From Mycolicibacterium sarraceniae (GTDB lineage Bacteria; Actinomycetota; Actinomycetes; Mycobacteriales; Mycobacteriaceae): 64,000 bases of DNA. The stretch is from contig NZ_AP022595.1 in NCBI RefSeq assembly GCF_010731875.1, positions 1,364,001 to 1,428,000 of the forward strand. Reading direction: 5' to 3'. This document shows, in pieces, positions 8,354 through 16,996 of the stretch (within the stretch, counting starts at the first letter, position 1; the number at the start of each line of letters is the position of its first letter). Under the pieces are notes generated by a model. That model searched no databases, had not been told where the DNA came from, and saw nothing but the letters and a program-made list of their open reading frames with translations. A program made the position numbers and the translations under genes.

Positions 8354-8521
8354 ATGAAGAAGTACGCAATCACCACCGCCATCGCCGGCGCCATGACCGC
8401 GGCTGTTCTCGGCCTTGCCGCGCCCGCGCAGGCCGACCTCGGTCACAACGACTGGGTCAACAACATCGGTCCGTCGGCGACCGCGCCGCACGTTGACACA
8501 ACTGTGCATGCAAGCCGCTAA
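8354..8521 (+). CDS. Very small secreted peptide, unknown function
   Basis: The 55-residue precursor starts at an ATG with GAAAAGGGA upstream. MKKYAITTAIAGAM and the following Ala/Leu-rich core form a signal peptide ending in APAQA, leaving a mature peptide of about 27 residues (DLGHNDWVNNIGPSATAPHV onward). It has no cysteine. It is divergent from the His-rich secreted gene, with 263 bases between them, and is followed at once by a strong intrinsic terminator, which supports a genuine single-gene transcript. I do not recognise the family. Confidence 0.65.
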   Translation: MKKYAITTAIAGAMTAAVLGLAAPAQADLGHNDWVNNIGPSATAPHVDTTVHASR

Positions 8522-8540
8522 CCCCCAAGCGGATTCCAGC

Positions 8541-8576
8541 AGAGGGGCACCCGATTCGGGTGCCCCTCTTGCTTTT
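8541..8576. terminator. Intrinsic terminator, probably bidirectional
   Basis: GAGGGGCACCCGA pairs with TCGGGTGCCCCTC around a tiny loop, and TTGCTTTT follows. It lies between the stop of the small secreted gene and the stop of hrpA, which converge here, so it could end both transcripts. Confidence 0.85.
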
Positions 8577-8580
8577 GCGC

Positions 8581-11500
8581 TCAAGCCAGGACGGCGTCGA
8601 TCGCGCGATAGATGCGTTGTTCACTGACCGGCCTGGGGGTGCCCAGCTGCTGAGCCCACAGGCTGACCCGGAATTCCTCGATCTGCCAGGCGATATCGCG
8701 TACATCGGCGGCAGCGGCGCGGGTGGGCGACAGCGCCTGCAGCAACTCGGCATAGGCGTCCTCGATGGCCTGGACGCGCTGCATCCGGTCCTGGTCGGCC
8801 TGCGGGGCTTGCGCCAGCCGGTCGAGGCGGCGGTTGATCGCCATCAGATATCGGGTCAGGTCGGCCAGTCGGCCGGCACCGGTAGTGGTGACGAAGTGGC
8901 TGTCCACCAGGTTGTCCAGCTGCGCGCGGACGTCAGCCACCGCATCCGCTTGCGCCGGTACCGGCTTGTCAGGAAGCGCGAGTTCCACATCCTGCAGAGC
9001 GGCCAGTACCTTCTGCACCCGGGCCACGATATCCCGCGTGGTCGCGGGCAGGGCCGCCGCAACTCGGTCACGAAGTGCCGCGAAATCTGTTCTGGTCCAG
9101 ACCGGCTGGGCTGCCAGGACATCGACGGCCGCATCGGCGCAGTCTTCGAGAAGCGCGGCCAGCGACCCGTCCGGGTTGGCTCCCAAGACCAGGCGCGTGC
9201 GTGGATCCAGAGCCTTCTCAAGCGATTTCACCGGCGAGGACACCGCCAACCGCAACAGGCGACGGGTGCCCGCCTTCATCGCCGCGTCCCGTTCGGCCGC
9301 GGTGGCGAACACCCGCACATCCACGGCGCCTCCGGAATCGACCAGGGCCGGATAGCCCCGCACACGATGCCCCCCTACGGTGCGTTCGACGTTGTCCGGC
9401 AACCGGTCCAAGTCGTCGGGCCAGGTGCGGAGCCCAGTCCTTTCCAGGTCGCTGGCCACCGCGTCGGCCACTGCCTGGCGGGCCGAGCCGGCAAGCTGGC
9501 GCTGTAGCACCTCGAGGTCCTTGCCGCGGGCCACCTCGGTGCCGTCGACCGCTTCGACGGCGAAGGTCACCCGTAGATGCGCGGGCAGCTTGTCCAGATC
9601 GAATGCGCTGATTGGTACCAGAACTCCGGTGCGCCGGTGTAATTCACGCTGCAGCGCTTCCAGCAGTGGTTCGTGGCCTGCGTTGATCTCGGCGAGCACC
9701 GCCCGCGCGGTGTCCGGTGCCGGAACGAAGTTGCGGCGCAAGTCCTTCGGCAGTGACCTGATCAGCGCGGTCACCAATTCCTCGCGCAACGCCGGCACTT
9801 GCCAGCCGAACTCGTCGCCGCCGAGGCGGGCCAGCACCCCGACCGGGATGTGCACAGTCACCCCGTCATCGGACGCACCGGGCTCAAACCGGTAGGTCAG
9901 CGGCAACGACAGGTCGCCGGCCTGCCAGTTGTCCGGCCGCTCGGCCGCATCGTCATCGACGCGCAGCAGGTCGTCTCGGGTGAAGGTCAACAACTCCGGG
10001 GTCTGGTGACGTTGTTTCTTCCACCAGCCGTCGAAGTGCCGCGCTGAGACCACGTGCTGCGGAATCCTGTTGTCGTAGAAGGCATAGATCTCGTCGTCGC
10101 CGACCAGCAGATCGCGGCGCCGGGCCCGCTCCTCGAGTTCGGCGAGCTCAGCGCGCAGCCGTGCGTTGTCGGCGAAGAAGTGATGTCGGGTCTGCCACTC
10201 CCCCTGCACCAGCGCGTGACGGACGAACAATTCCCGGGACACCGCCGGGTCGACGGTGGCGTATCCCACCCGCCGCCGCGGCACCAGCGCAAGGCCGTAC
10301 AGAGTCACCCGCTCGAAGGCCATCACCGCGCCGCGCTTGGCATCCCAGTGCGGTTCACTGTAGGTGCGCTGCACGAGATGCCCGGCCACCCGTTCGAGTA
10401 CCTCGGGTTCTACGCGCGCGGCGATGCGCCCGTAGAGCCGGCTGGTCTCCACCAGGTCGGCCACCACAATCCAGCGCGGCGGCCGCTTGGTCAGCACCGA
10501 TCCCGGGGCAAGCACAAACCTGGAATTGCGCGCACCCGTGTAGTCGCGCGAATCCCCCTCGCGCAGGCCAATATGCGACAGAAGCCCGGCGACGACAGCG
10601 GCGTGCACCCGTGCCGGATCGGCTGGTTCGGGGTCGACGGATTCCCGGATTCCGATATCACGGGCGATACTGCGCAGCTGGCCGGTCAGGTCCTGCCATT
10701 CCCGGATACGCAGATAGTGCAGGAACTCCTCGCGGCACATCCGCCGGAAGGCGCTGCCGGATCGCGCCTTTCGTTCTTCGCCGAGGTATCGCCACAGGTT
10801 GAGGAAGGACACGAAATCCGAATGTTCGTCGGCGAACCGGGCGTGTTTCTGCCGGGCTGCCTCTTCTCGGTCGACGGGACGTTCCCTGGGGTCGGGGATC
10901 GACAGCGCCGCAGCGAGCACCAGAACCTCACGCACGCAGCCCTCGGTGTCGGCCTGAAGGATCATCCGGGCCAGGCGGGGATCGACCGGCAATTGCGCCA
11001 GCCGGCGGCCGATATCGGTGATCGCGCCAGCGGAATCGAAGGCACCCAACTCCTGCAGCAGCGCAACGCCGTCGCGGATGCTGCGCTGCTCAGGCGGGTC
11101 GAGAAAAGGGAAGCGTTCGATCTCCCCGAGCTGCAGTGCGGCCATCTGCAGGATCACCGCGGCCAGGTTGGTGCGCAGGATCTCGGGGTCGGTGTACCGC
11201 GGGCGTGCGGCGAAATCCTCTTCGGAGTACAGCCGGATGCAGACCCCGGGTGCGGTGCGCCCCGAGCGACCGGCCCGCTGCGCGGCCGACGCCTGTGAGA
11301 TGGGTTCGATCGGCAGCCGCTGCACCTTGGTGCGCCGGCTGTACCTCGAGATCCGGGCCGCACCCGGGTCAACCACATACCGCACCCCCGGCACGGTCAG
11401 CGACGTCTCGGCCACGTTGGTGGCCAACACAATTCGCCGCAACGCGCGCGACGGCTGGAATACCTTCTGCTGCTCGGCGGTGGGCAGCCGCGCGTACAGC

Positions 11501-12492
11501 GGGAGCACCTCGGTGTTCTTCAGATCACGTAGCGCCTCGGCCGTGTCCCGGATTTCCCGCTCTCCCGATAGGAAGACCAGAACGTCACCGGGCGGTTCGG
11601 ACTCCAATTCGCGCACCGCGTCGACGATCGCCTCGGTCTGGTCGCGAATCTCGGTGCGCACGATCTCGTGGTCAGGGTCGTCGGGATCATCCGAATCTTC
11701 GCACACCACAGGAACTTCCAGCGGGCGATACCTGATCTCGACCGGGTAGGTACGCCCGGACACTTCGACGATCGGCGCCCCGAAGAAGTGCTCGGCGAAC
11801 CGCTGTGGCTCGATGGTCGCCGAGGTGACGATCACCTTGAGATCCGGCCGCCGCGGCAACAACTCGCGCAGGTAGCCGAGCAGGAAGTCGATGTTGAGGC
11901 TGCGCTCGTGCGCCTCGTCGAGGATCAGTGTGTCGTAGCGCAGCAGCCGCCGGTCACGCCGGATCTCGGCGAGCAGGATGCCGTCGGTCATCAGCTTCAC
12001 CAAGGTGCGATCACTCGCCTGGTCGGTGAAGCGCACCGTGTAGCCGATCGTGTCGCCCAACGGGCTGCCGAGTTCGTCGGCGATGCGCTGGGCCACCGTG
12101 CGTGCCGCCAGCCGACGGGGCTGGGTGTGGCCGATGGTCCCGCGCACTCCGCGGCCCAGCTCCAGGCAGATCTTGGGCAGCTGGGTGGTCTTACCCGAGC
12201 CGGTTTCGCCGGCGATGACGACGACCTGGTTTTCGGTGATGGCAGTGGCGATCTCGGCGCGCCGGTCGCTGACCGGAAGGTCCGGGTAGGTGATTGTCGG
12301 GACGGCGGCGGTGCGGGTGGCGATCAGCGCCTCGGCGGCGGTGAATTGCTTCGAGATCTGCCGCAGCGTCTCGGCCGAGACGTCCCCGCGTAGAGATTTG
12401 AGCCGCCGGCCCAGCGCGGTGGCGTCGCGCAGGGTTAGTCCGTCGAGGCGGGCGCGCAGCGCGCGCACCTGTTCGGCGGAGGAATCGGACAC
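8581..12492 (-). CDS. hrpA: ATP-dependent RNA helicase HrpA (DEAH family)
   Basis: The 1303-residue protein begins at the GTG at 12492 (VSDSSAEQVRALRA) with AGGGTGG upstream. It has the length and order of HrpA: Walker A GETGSGKT (95-102), the DEAH box (192-195), SAT motif, QRAGRSGRTAPG, then the helicase-associated domains and the long C-terminal DUF3418 region. HrpA unwinds RNA, helps rescue stalled ribosomes and takes part in mRNA processing in other bacteria. No truncation or frameshift is seen. The gene stands alone between convergent and divergent neighbours. Confidence 0.95.
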   Translation of the reverse strand: MSDSSAEQVRALRARLDGLTLRDATALGRRLKSLRGDVSAETLRQISKQFTAAEALIATRTAAVPTITYPDLPVSDRRAEIATAITENQVVVIAGETGSGKTTQLPKICLELGRGVRGTIGHTQPRRLAARTVAQRIADELGSPLGDTIGYTVRFTDQASDRTLVKLMTDGILLAEIRRDRRLLRYDTLILDEAHERSLNIDFLLGYLRELLPRRPDLKVIVTSATIEPQRFAEHFFGAPIVEVSGRTYPVEIRYRPLEVPVVCEDSDDPDDPDHEIVRTEIRDQTEAIVDAVRELESEPPGDVLVFLSGEREIRDTAEALRDLKNTEVLPLYARLPTAEQQKVFQPSRALRRIVLATNVAETSLTVPGVRYVVDPGAARISRYSRRTKVQRLPIEPISQASAAQRAGRSGRTAPGVCIRLYSEEDFAARPRYTDPEILRTNLAAVILQMAALQLGEIERFPFLDPPEQRSIRDGVALLQELGAFDSAGAITDIGRRLAQLPVDPRLARMILQADTEGCVREVLVLAAALSIPDPRERPVDREEAARQKHARFADEHSDFVSFLNLWRYLGEERKARSGSAFRRMCREEFLHYLRIREWQDLTGQLRSIARDIGIRESVDPEPADPARVHAAVVAGLLSHIGLREGDSRDYTGARNSRFVLAPGSVLTKRPPRWIVVADLVETSRLYGRIAARVEPEVLERVAGHLVQRTYSEPHWDAKRGAVMAFERVTLYGLALVPRRRVGYATVDPAVSRELFVRHALVQGEWQTRHHFFADNARLRAELAELEERARRRDLLVGDDEIYAFYDNRIPQHVVSARHFDGWWKKQRHQTPELLTFTRDDLLRVDDDAAERPDNWQAGDLSLPLTYRFEPGASDDGVTVHIPVGVLARLGGDEFGWQVPALREELVTALIRSLPKDLRRNFVPAPDTARAVLAEINAGHEPLLEALQRELHRRTGVLVPISAFDLDKLPAHLRVTFAVEAVDGTEVARGKDLEVLQRQLAGSARQAVADAVASDLERTGLRTWPDDLDRLPDNVERTVGGHRVRGYPALVDSGGAVDVRVFATAAERDAAMKAGTRRLLRLAVSSPVKSLEKALDPRTRLVLGANPDGSLAALLEDCADAAVDVLAAQPVWTRTDFAALRDRVAAALPATTRDIVARVQKVLAALQDVELALPDKPVPAQADAVADVRAQLDNLVDSHFVTTTGAGRLADLTRYLMAINRRLDRLAQAPQADQDRMQRVQAIEDAYAELLQALSPTRAAAADVRDIAWQIEEFRVSLWAQQLGTPRPVSEQRIYRAIDAVLA

Positions 12493-12581
12493 TCGCGCCA
12501 CCCTAGGCGGCGAAGCCGCCCAGTCGCCACACAGCGCGGCACAGCCATCTGGCGGCCACACGGTGCGTAGGCTCGACCGTG

Positions 12582-12713
12582 ATGACCATTTGGATCGTCG
12601 TCGGTGTGCTGCTGGTGGGGCTCGGTATCGTGGCCAGCCAGCTCGTTCGGCTCAAGGATTGGCTGAACAAGCCGCCACCGCCCAGCGAGCATCCCGACGA
12701 ACCCGACACGTGA
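12582..12713 (+). CDS. Small single-pass membrane peptide coupled to the phosphotransferase
   Basis: The 43-residue peptide has one hydrophobic helix (MTIWIVVGVLLVGLGIVASQ) followed by a basic patch and a Pro/Glu/Asp-rich tail (KPPPPSEHPDEPD). The ATG is at 12582, with a GTG just before it as an alternative. Its stop overlaps the GTG start of the next gene by four bases (GTGA), so the two are translated together. No family is recognised. It may anchor or regulate the kinase (inference). The helix, tail design and coupling make a real gene likely despite its size. Confidence 0.65.
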   Translation: MTIWIVVGVLLVGLGIVASQLVRLKDWLNKPPPPSEHPDEPDT

Positions 12714-13594
12714 CCGTCCTGCCCGCCGGGGTGCGGGCGATGGCCGGCCGCGGGCCACAGTGGGCGACGTGGATTGATGCCCTGCCCAGGCTGACCCGTG
12801 ACGTCATCGCGCAGTGGCGGCTCCGGCCCGACGGCCCCGCCACCCATGGCTACTGCTCACTGGTGCTGCCCGTGTGGACACCCGACGGCGCCGCGGCCAT
12901 GCTCAAGGTCGCCTTCCCCAACGACGAATCCGAGCACGAGCACCTGGCACTGCGGCGTTGGGGTGGCGACGGTACGGTGCGGCTGCTGAGCGCCGATCCG
13001 CACCGCCGGGCACTCGTGCTGGAACGGCTCGGCGACACGGACCTGACCGCAGTCCCCGACCTCGAGGCCTGCCGGATCGTCGCCGGGCTGTACCGGCAGC
13101 TACACGTGCGCGCCATGCCGCAGTTACGACCGCTGACCTACTACCTCGACCGCTGGACCGCCCAGCTGGCCGAGTTACCGCGCAGCGCACCGATCCCGCG
13201 CCGGTTGGTCGAACAGGCGCTGAGCCAGTGTGCCGACCTGACGGCAGATCCCGCTGCCGAGGCACGCGTGATCCATTGCGATCTGCACTACGAGAACGTG
13301 CTTGCGGCCCGCCGCCAACCCTGGCTGGTCATCGACCCTAAACCTGTCAACGGCGACCCGCACTACGAGATCGCGCCGATGTTGTGGAACCGCTTCGACG
13401 AACTGGCGGGCGACGTCCGAGACGGCATTCGCCGGCGTTTCTACACACTCGTCGACGCCGCCGACTTCGATGAGGACCGGGCGCGGGCCTGGGTGGTGAT
13501 CCGCATGGTGTTCAACGCGATGTGGGCGGTTCAAGAAGCCGAGCGCAACTGGCTCACCACCTGTATCGCGGTCGCCAAAGCTGTTCAGGATTAA
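12710..13594 (+). CDS. Streptomycin 6-kinase/hydroxyurea phosphotransferase family protein
   Basis: The 294-residue protein has an aminoglycoside-phosphotransferase fold. The catalytic loop is HCDLHYENVLAA (about 188-199) and the Mg-binding segment is WLVIDPKP (about 205-212), followed by the family's EIAPMLWNR. These are the marks of the APH(6)/hydroxyurea phosphotransferase group. Such proteins can phosphorylate streptomycin or small hydroxyl compounds, but many chromosomal members have no known substrate. Drug resistance should not be assumed. The start GTG overlaps the membrane peptide's stop. No other linked genes hint at the substrate. Confidence 0.82.
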   Translation: MTVLPAGVRAMAGRGPQWATWIDALPRLTRDVIAQWRLRPDGPATHGYCSLVLPVWTPDGAAAMLKVAFPNDESEHEHLALRRWGGDGTVRLLSADPHRRALVLERLGDTDLTAVPDLEACRIVAGLYRQLHVRAMPQLRPLTYYLDRWTAQLAELPRSAPIPRRLVEQALSQCADLTADPAAEARVIHCDLHYENVLAARRQPWLVIDPKPVNGDPHYEIAPMLWNRFDELAGDVRDGIRRRFYTLVDAADFDEDRARAWVVIRMVFNAMWAVQEAERNWLTTCIAVAKAVQD

Positions 13595-13663
13595 CCACTA
13601 TCGCGGCGGGGAATCAGCTGGTCAAGGGGTGGACTGCGCTGCTCGAGCCGCACATACGCTAGC

Positions 13664-14374
13664 TCAGCTAGCTGAGAGCGGGATCGCGAGCTGACTGCGG
13701 ATCAGCGGGGCGATCTTCTCGGCCATATAGGCGTGGCCCGCATCGGTGGGATGGACGCCGTCCGGTCCGATCAGGTCCGGGCGTCCGACAAACCATCGCT
13801 CGGCGAGCGGATCGACGAACACCGCGCCCGCGGCTTCGGCCTGGGCGCGCAGTGAGTCCCGAAGGGCCAGTACCTCGCCCGGCGGGTCGGCTGTCGGCCA
13901 GGGCGGTCCGATCACCAGGAACTTGGCCTGGGGCGCCGCCCGGCGGGCGATTCCGAAGGTGTCGTGGACGAGTCCGGGGTACTGCTGCATGTCGACGGGC
14001 TGGTCATTGCGGGATCCGAAGAACACCACCAGGACGTCGTCACGGTCGACGGCTCGGGTGGTGAGATCCTCGAACAAACTCCCCTGGTTGCCGCGGATTC
14101 CGTAGCCGGCACCGCCTTCGGCGGCGACATCGGCGTCGATCCTGGCCCCCTGGCTGGCCAGCAGCAGCCAGGCCCGCGAGGTCCACGATTGCGGCCCCTG
14201 CCCGCCCTCGTCGGTACCGGTTGTGTAGGAGTCGCCGATCACCGCTATCCGGCTGAACTGCGAGCCACGGTTGGCCAATGCGTAGCCCACCGATGGTTGG
14301 GAATAGCCGAAGATCGCGGCCAACACCACGACGGCCGACATACCCGCTGTGGAGACACGCACAGGTCGCTGCAT
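13664..14374 (-). CDS. Exported SGNH/GDSL hydrolase
   Basis: The 236-residue protein has an N-terminal hydrophobic segment (about residues 10-32) acting as signal or anchor, then the SGNH blocks: GDSYTTG with the nucleophile Ser49, FFGSRND (blocks with Gly and Asn), and DGVHPTDAGH with the catalytic Asp and His. It is predicted to be an esterase, lipase or deacetylase acting outside the membrane. The adjacent acyltransferase 3 gene on the same strand suggests addition and removal of acyl groups on a surface glycan or glycolipid (inference). The start is uncertain: ATG at 14374 or GTG at 14389, both with weak ribosome sites. Confidence 0.82.
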   Translation of the reverse strand: MQRPVRVSTAGMSAVVVLAAIFGYSQPSVGYALANRGSQFSRIAVIGDSYTTGTDEGGQGPQSWTSRAWLLLASQGARIDADVAAEGGAGYGIRGNQGSLFEDLTTRAVDRDDVLVVFFGSRNDQPVDMQQYPGLVHDTFGIARRAAPQAKFLVIGPPWPTADPPGEVLALRDSLRAQAEAAGAVFVDPLAERWFVGRPDLIGPDGVHPTDAGHAYMAEKIAPLIRSQLAIPLSAS

Positions 14375-14468
14375 GCCCGTCAATGACACCTCACTGGATT
14401 CGCGCCCGACCCCAGGCAGACTACAGGGACGGAAGGCGTTGGCGCACACCAAGGCTGGGTCCGGCAAG

Positions 14469-15716
14469 CTATCCGGCGCGGGCCGACGACCGCGGCGGAC
14501 GGGCGTCGCGGGCCTGGTCGATGGAGGCCAGCCGGTTGCTTTCCGCCGCCGGTGGGCCGGTGTGCACATCGTGCTGCACGTCACGGAAATCGACCATCCT
14601 GCGCATCCAGCGCCGTGCCGGTTCCTCAACCGCGTGGAACAGCAGCATCGCACAAGCAACCGCGGCGGCGATCAGAGACACGACGACGAGCTTCTGCACC
14701 GATGCGGGGAGGTCGATCTGGTACTCCTGGACGGCCCAATTCCACGAGGTGTGCACTATCTCGTGGACCATATACAGGCTGAACGAAATCTGGCCGCCAT
14801 AGACCAGGAGGCGGGTCGAGAGCAGGGCCGGCAGGCTGCCGATACCGATCGACAGGGTGACCACCAGCGGCATAAAGAGCAGAGCGACCACCCCGCCGGG
14901 GTCGACCATGCCGGCGACCGGGTTAGCGTCGTAGTAGTAGAGGATGCCGACGATCGCGGCGGTCAGCAGTGTCGCGGCGAAGCCGGCGGCGTACTGCGCG
15001 CGTTTGCCGAGGTGGAGGCGGCGCACCGCAGCGCACGCCAGCACACCGGCCAGGAACTGGGCCACGATGCGCGGCAGCCAGCTCCACGGCGTGTAGAGGT
15101 GGCCACTGGCCAAGAGCAGCACCGTCGGCGGCAGCGCAGCGGCGAAGGCGAGCAACATCAGCGTGCGTGCCCGGGTCACCCGCGACATTCGGAAGACCAC
15201 CAGAATGATCCCGCCGAACAACAGGTAGGCCAGCCATTCCGCGCTGATCGACCAGGCCGGCCCGTCCCAGCTGGTGCCGTCGAAGAACGGTTCGTACCAG
15301 AGCTGCACCATGAAGAGCTGGCGCGCATAGCTGATGGCGTCGAGCTTCTCGACGTCCGGGGACGGCACCGTGCCGACGTGCAGCGTGAAGATGATCCACG
15401 CGGCCGCGATGTGCATGGTCACCAGGTACACCGGCCAGACCCGGGACAGCCGCAGCCACAGGAAATGCAGGGTGGCCCGGCCGGACCACTGGGATCCCAT
15501 CCGGTCGAGGTAGTTCCACGCCAGGACGAAGCCGCTCAGGATGAAGAACAGGTCCACACCCTGGGCTCCCGCGTCGAACAGTGGCGCGAGGTCGTCCTTG
15601 AGGCGCGGGGAGGCTTCCCAGATCAGGGGGCGGAAATGAAAGAGCACCACCCACATGGCGGCGACGATGCGAAGACCGGTCAGAGCTCTGATTTCTCCGG
15701 TTCGCACGTTTCCCAT
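14469..15716 (-). CDS. Acyltransferase 3 family membrane protein
   Basis: The 415-residue polytopic protein starts with MGNVRTGEIRALTGLRIVAA and has about ten membrane helices. The family's catalytic His is in VVLFHFRP (His27), and RLSRVWPVY and AWSISAEW are also typical. Members transfer acetyl, succinyl or longer acyl groups to sugars, peptidoglycan or lipids at the membrane. The C-terminal tail of about 40 residues is cytosolic and basic. It lies 94 bases upstream of the SGNH hydrolase on the same strand and may form an operon with it. Confidence 0.88.
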   Translation of the reverse strand: MGNVRTGEIRALTGLRIVAAMWVVLFHFRPLIWEASPRLKDDLAPLFDAGAQGVDLFFILSGFVLAWNYLDRMGSQWSGRATLHFLWLRLSRVWPVYLVTMHIAAAWIIFTLHVGTVPSPDVEKLDAISYARQLFMVQLWYEPFFDGTSWDGPAWSISAEWLAYLLFGGIILVVFRMSRVTRARTLMLLAFAAALPPTVLLLASGHLYTPWSWLPRIVAQFLAGVLACAAVRRLHLGKRAQYAAGFAATLLTAAIVGILYYYDANPVAGMVDPGGVVALLFMPLVVTLSIGIGSLPALLSTRLLVYGGQISFSLYMVHEIVHTSWNWAVQEYQIDLPASVQKLVVVSLIAAAVACAMLLFHAVEEPARRWMRRMVDFRDVQHDVHTGPPAAESNRLASIDQARDARPPRSSARAG

Positions 15717-15907
15717 TTCCGATTCTGTGCCTGCTTGTCCACGTCACCGCGACGCCATCTCGTCAGGCGGGCCGGACCCCGTCAGACCGGGATTTCCGCG
15801 CCGGTGACCGTTGGCAGCGTATCAGCGCGATGCCCGCCGGCCCGGACTAGCGACGCTGTCGGACTCCTGTCCGCCCCGATCTGGGGACCGTTTGCCGGAG
15901 GGTGATC

Positions 15908-15991
15908 GTGGCCTTGCTCGCCATCATCACGAAATGGCGCGTCGCAATCGCCGAGGGTATCGACCGGCTTCGTGGTCCAACGGGGTCCTAG
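15908..15991 (+). CDS. Possible 27-residue peptide
   Basis: A short frame starts at a GTG five bases after GGAGGG and encodes VALLAIITKWRVAIAEGIDR plus seven residues, forming an amphipathic helix. Its stop overlaps the stop of the convergent secreted-protein gene. The ribosome site is good, but the length is below what sequence alone can establish. It lies in the otherwise empty 15717-15987 gap, where I see no other gene. Confidence 0.25.
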   Translation: MALLAIITKWRVAIAEGIDRLRGPTGS

Positions 15992-16281
15992 CCGCCGTTC
16001 TGGGCCAGCGCCCAGCAGGTGACCGAGTGCCACAGGTTGCACGGGATCCCGTTCATCGCGGGGATCTGGTTGGGCTGCAAGTTCGTCGTCACATCCGACG
16101 GGCCGATCGCCTGGGGGATCTGCCGACCGCCCGACTGGCCAGCGACACACACTCCGGGGAATCGGCTGGGGACCGTTCCACTGGGGCAGTCTGCGGCCGC
16201 GGGGGCCGCACAAGCCACCGAGCCCGACACCAACGCTGCCGCAGATGCCGCGATGAAGATCCGTCGACGTTTCACGATCAC
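15988..16281 (-). CDS. Secreted cysteine-containing protein, unknown function
   Basis: Translation probably begins at the GTG at 16281 after GGAAAG, giving VIVKRRRIFIAASAAAL, a signal peptide ending at APAAA. The mature part of about 67 residues contains four Cys (CPSG, VCV, PCN, TCW), consistent with two disulfides outside the cell, plus several Pro and Gly. An alternative GTG at 16311 would add ten residues. No domain is recognised. It is followed 63 bases upstream on the same strand by another secreted protein. Confidence 0.7.
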   Translation of the reverse strand: MIVKRRRIFIAASAAALVSGSVACAAPAAADCPSGTVPSRFPGVCVAGQSGGRQIPQAIGPSDVTTNLQPNQIPAMNGIPCNLWHSVTCWALAQNGG

Positions 16282-16344
16282 GCGCTTTCCGCCGTAGTGA
16301 GTCCCCGCCACCTAACCACGTTATCGGCGGCGGGGCCACACACG

Positions 16345-16818
16345 TTAGCCAGTCTGCGGCAACGTCAGCGAGGGCACCGAGGGAATCGACGGCAGCGCAG
16401 GCGTCGCCGTGCCGCTCAGCGCGTTGAGCGTGCCCGACGCCTGGTTGGCGGTGCTCATCAGCTGCATGATCGGTCCGAAGTTGCCATTGGCCAGTTGGGT
16501 CATGGCCGTGGGGCACTGCGACTTGATGGCCTGCTCAGCGACGAACCCGGTCACCTGGGAGGCAAGACCACCATGGCCGCTGGCCGTGGTGGCGTTGGAC
16601 ACCAGGTCACCGCCCGGCTTGACGATCAACGGGCAGATCTGTTGTCCGATCTGCTCGATCAATTGCGTGATCGGCCCGCCATTTCCGATACCGACCGCGC
16701 TCAGAACACCGCTGGCATCGGCGGGGTCGGCGTGCGCCGACGCCGGCCAGATCGTGGCGGCGACGAGCACCCCGGCGGTAACGGCAAGTACTTGGGCGCC
16801 TGATGCTCGAACAGTCAT
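16345..16818 (-). CDS. Secreted protein of unknown function with two cysteines
   Basis: The 157-residue precursor has a signal peptide (hydrophobic core TAGVLVAATIW, cleavage after ASAHA) and AAGGAA before its ATG. The mature protein has two Cys (QICPL and SQCPT), probably forming one disulfide, Gly-rich and amphipathic segments, and a Pro-containing C-terminus (PALPSIPSVPSLTLPQTG). It resembles small mycobacterial exported proteins but I cannot name the family. A pair of 13-base direct repeats lies 51-82 bases upstream of the start. Confidence 0.72.
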   Translation of the reverse strand: MTVRASGAQVLAVTAGVLVAATIWPASAHADPADASGVLSAVGIGNGGPITQLIEQIGQQICPLIVKPGGDLVSNATTASGHGGLASQVTGFVAEQAIKSQCPTAMTQLANGNFGPIMQLMSTANQASGTLNALSGTATPALPSIPSVPSLTLPQTG

Positions 16819-16868
16819 GGGGTTCCTTGCGCTGGCTGGTGAGGCTCAGGAGCAAGAGCCACAAATGT

Positions 16869-16900
16869 CACTTCGGTAACAATGAGCCACTTGGGTCACA
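16869..16900. repeat. Direct repeat CACTTnGGTnACA x2 upstream of a secreted-protein gene
   Basis: CACTTCGGTAACA (16869-16881) and CACTTGGGTCACA (16888-16900) differ at two positions and start 19 bases apart, roughly two DNA turns. Placed 51-82 bases upstream of the minus-strand ATG at 16818, they look like a tandem regulator-binding site. The 16901-16996 remainder shows nothing further. Confidence 0.45.
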
Positions 16901-16996
16901 GTAGGAACACGGATCTATAAAGCTTCGAAGCCTATGCGTTTCCTCGGCGCGATCTGCACCGCGCAGGTGCGAAACTCGCCGATTTTCTGTTTGGCG

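Noticed and set aside
10054..11298. Long plus-strand open frame (414 residues)
   Set aside because: It is antisense to hrpA, which has complete helicase motifs; composition is Arg/Gly/His-rich as expected from a GC-rich shadow frame.
12710..13594. Aminoglycoside resistance gene
   Set aside because: The fold is right, but chromosomal members of this family often have other substrates; sequence alone does not show resistance.
13663..13676. Perfect palindrome CTCAGCTAGCTGAG at the end of the SGNH hydrolase gene as a terminator
   Set aside because: No T-run on either side and the palindrome spans the stop codon; kept only as a curiosity.
14349..15905. Plus-strand open frame of 518 residues
   Set aside because: Antisense to the SGNH hydrolase and acyltransferase 3 genes; no family resemblance and biased shadow composition.
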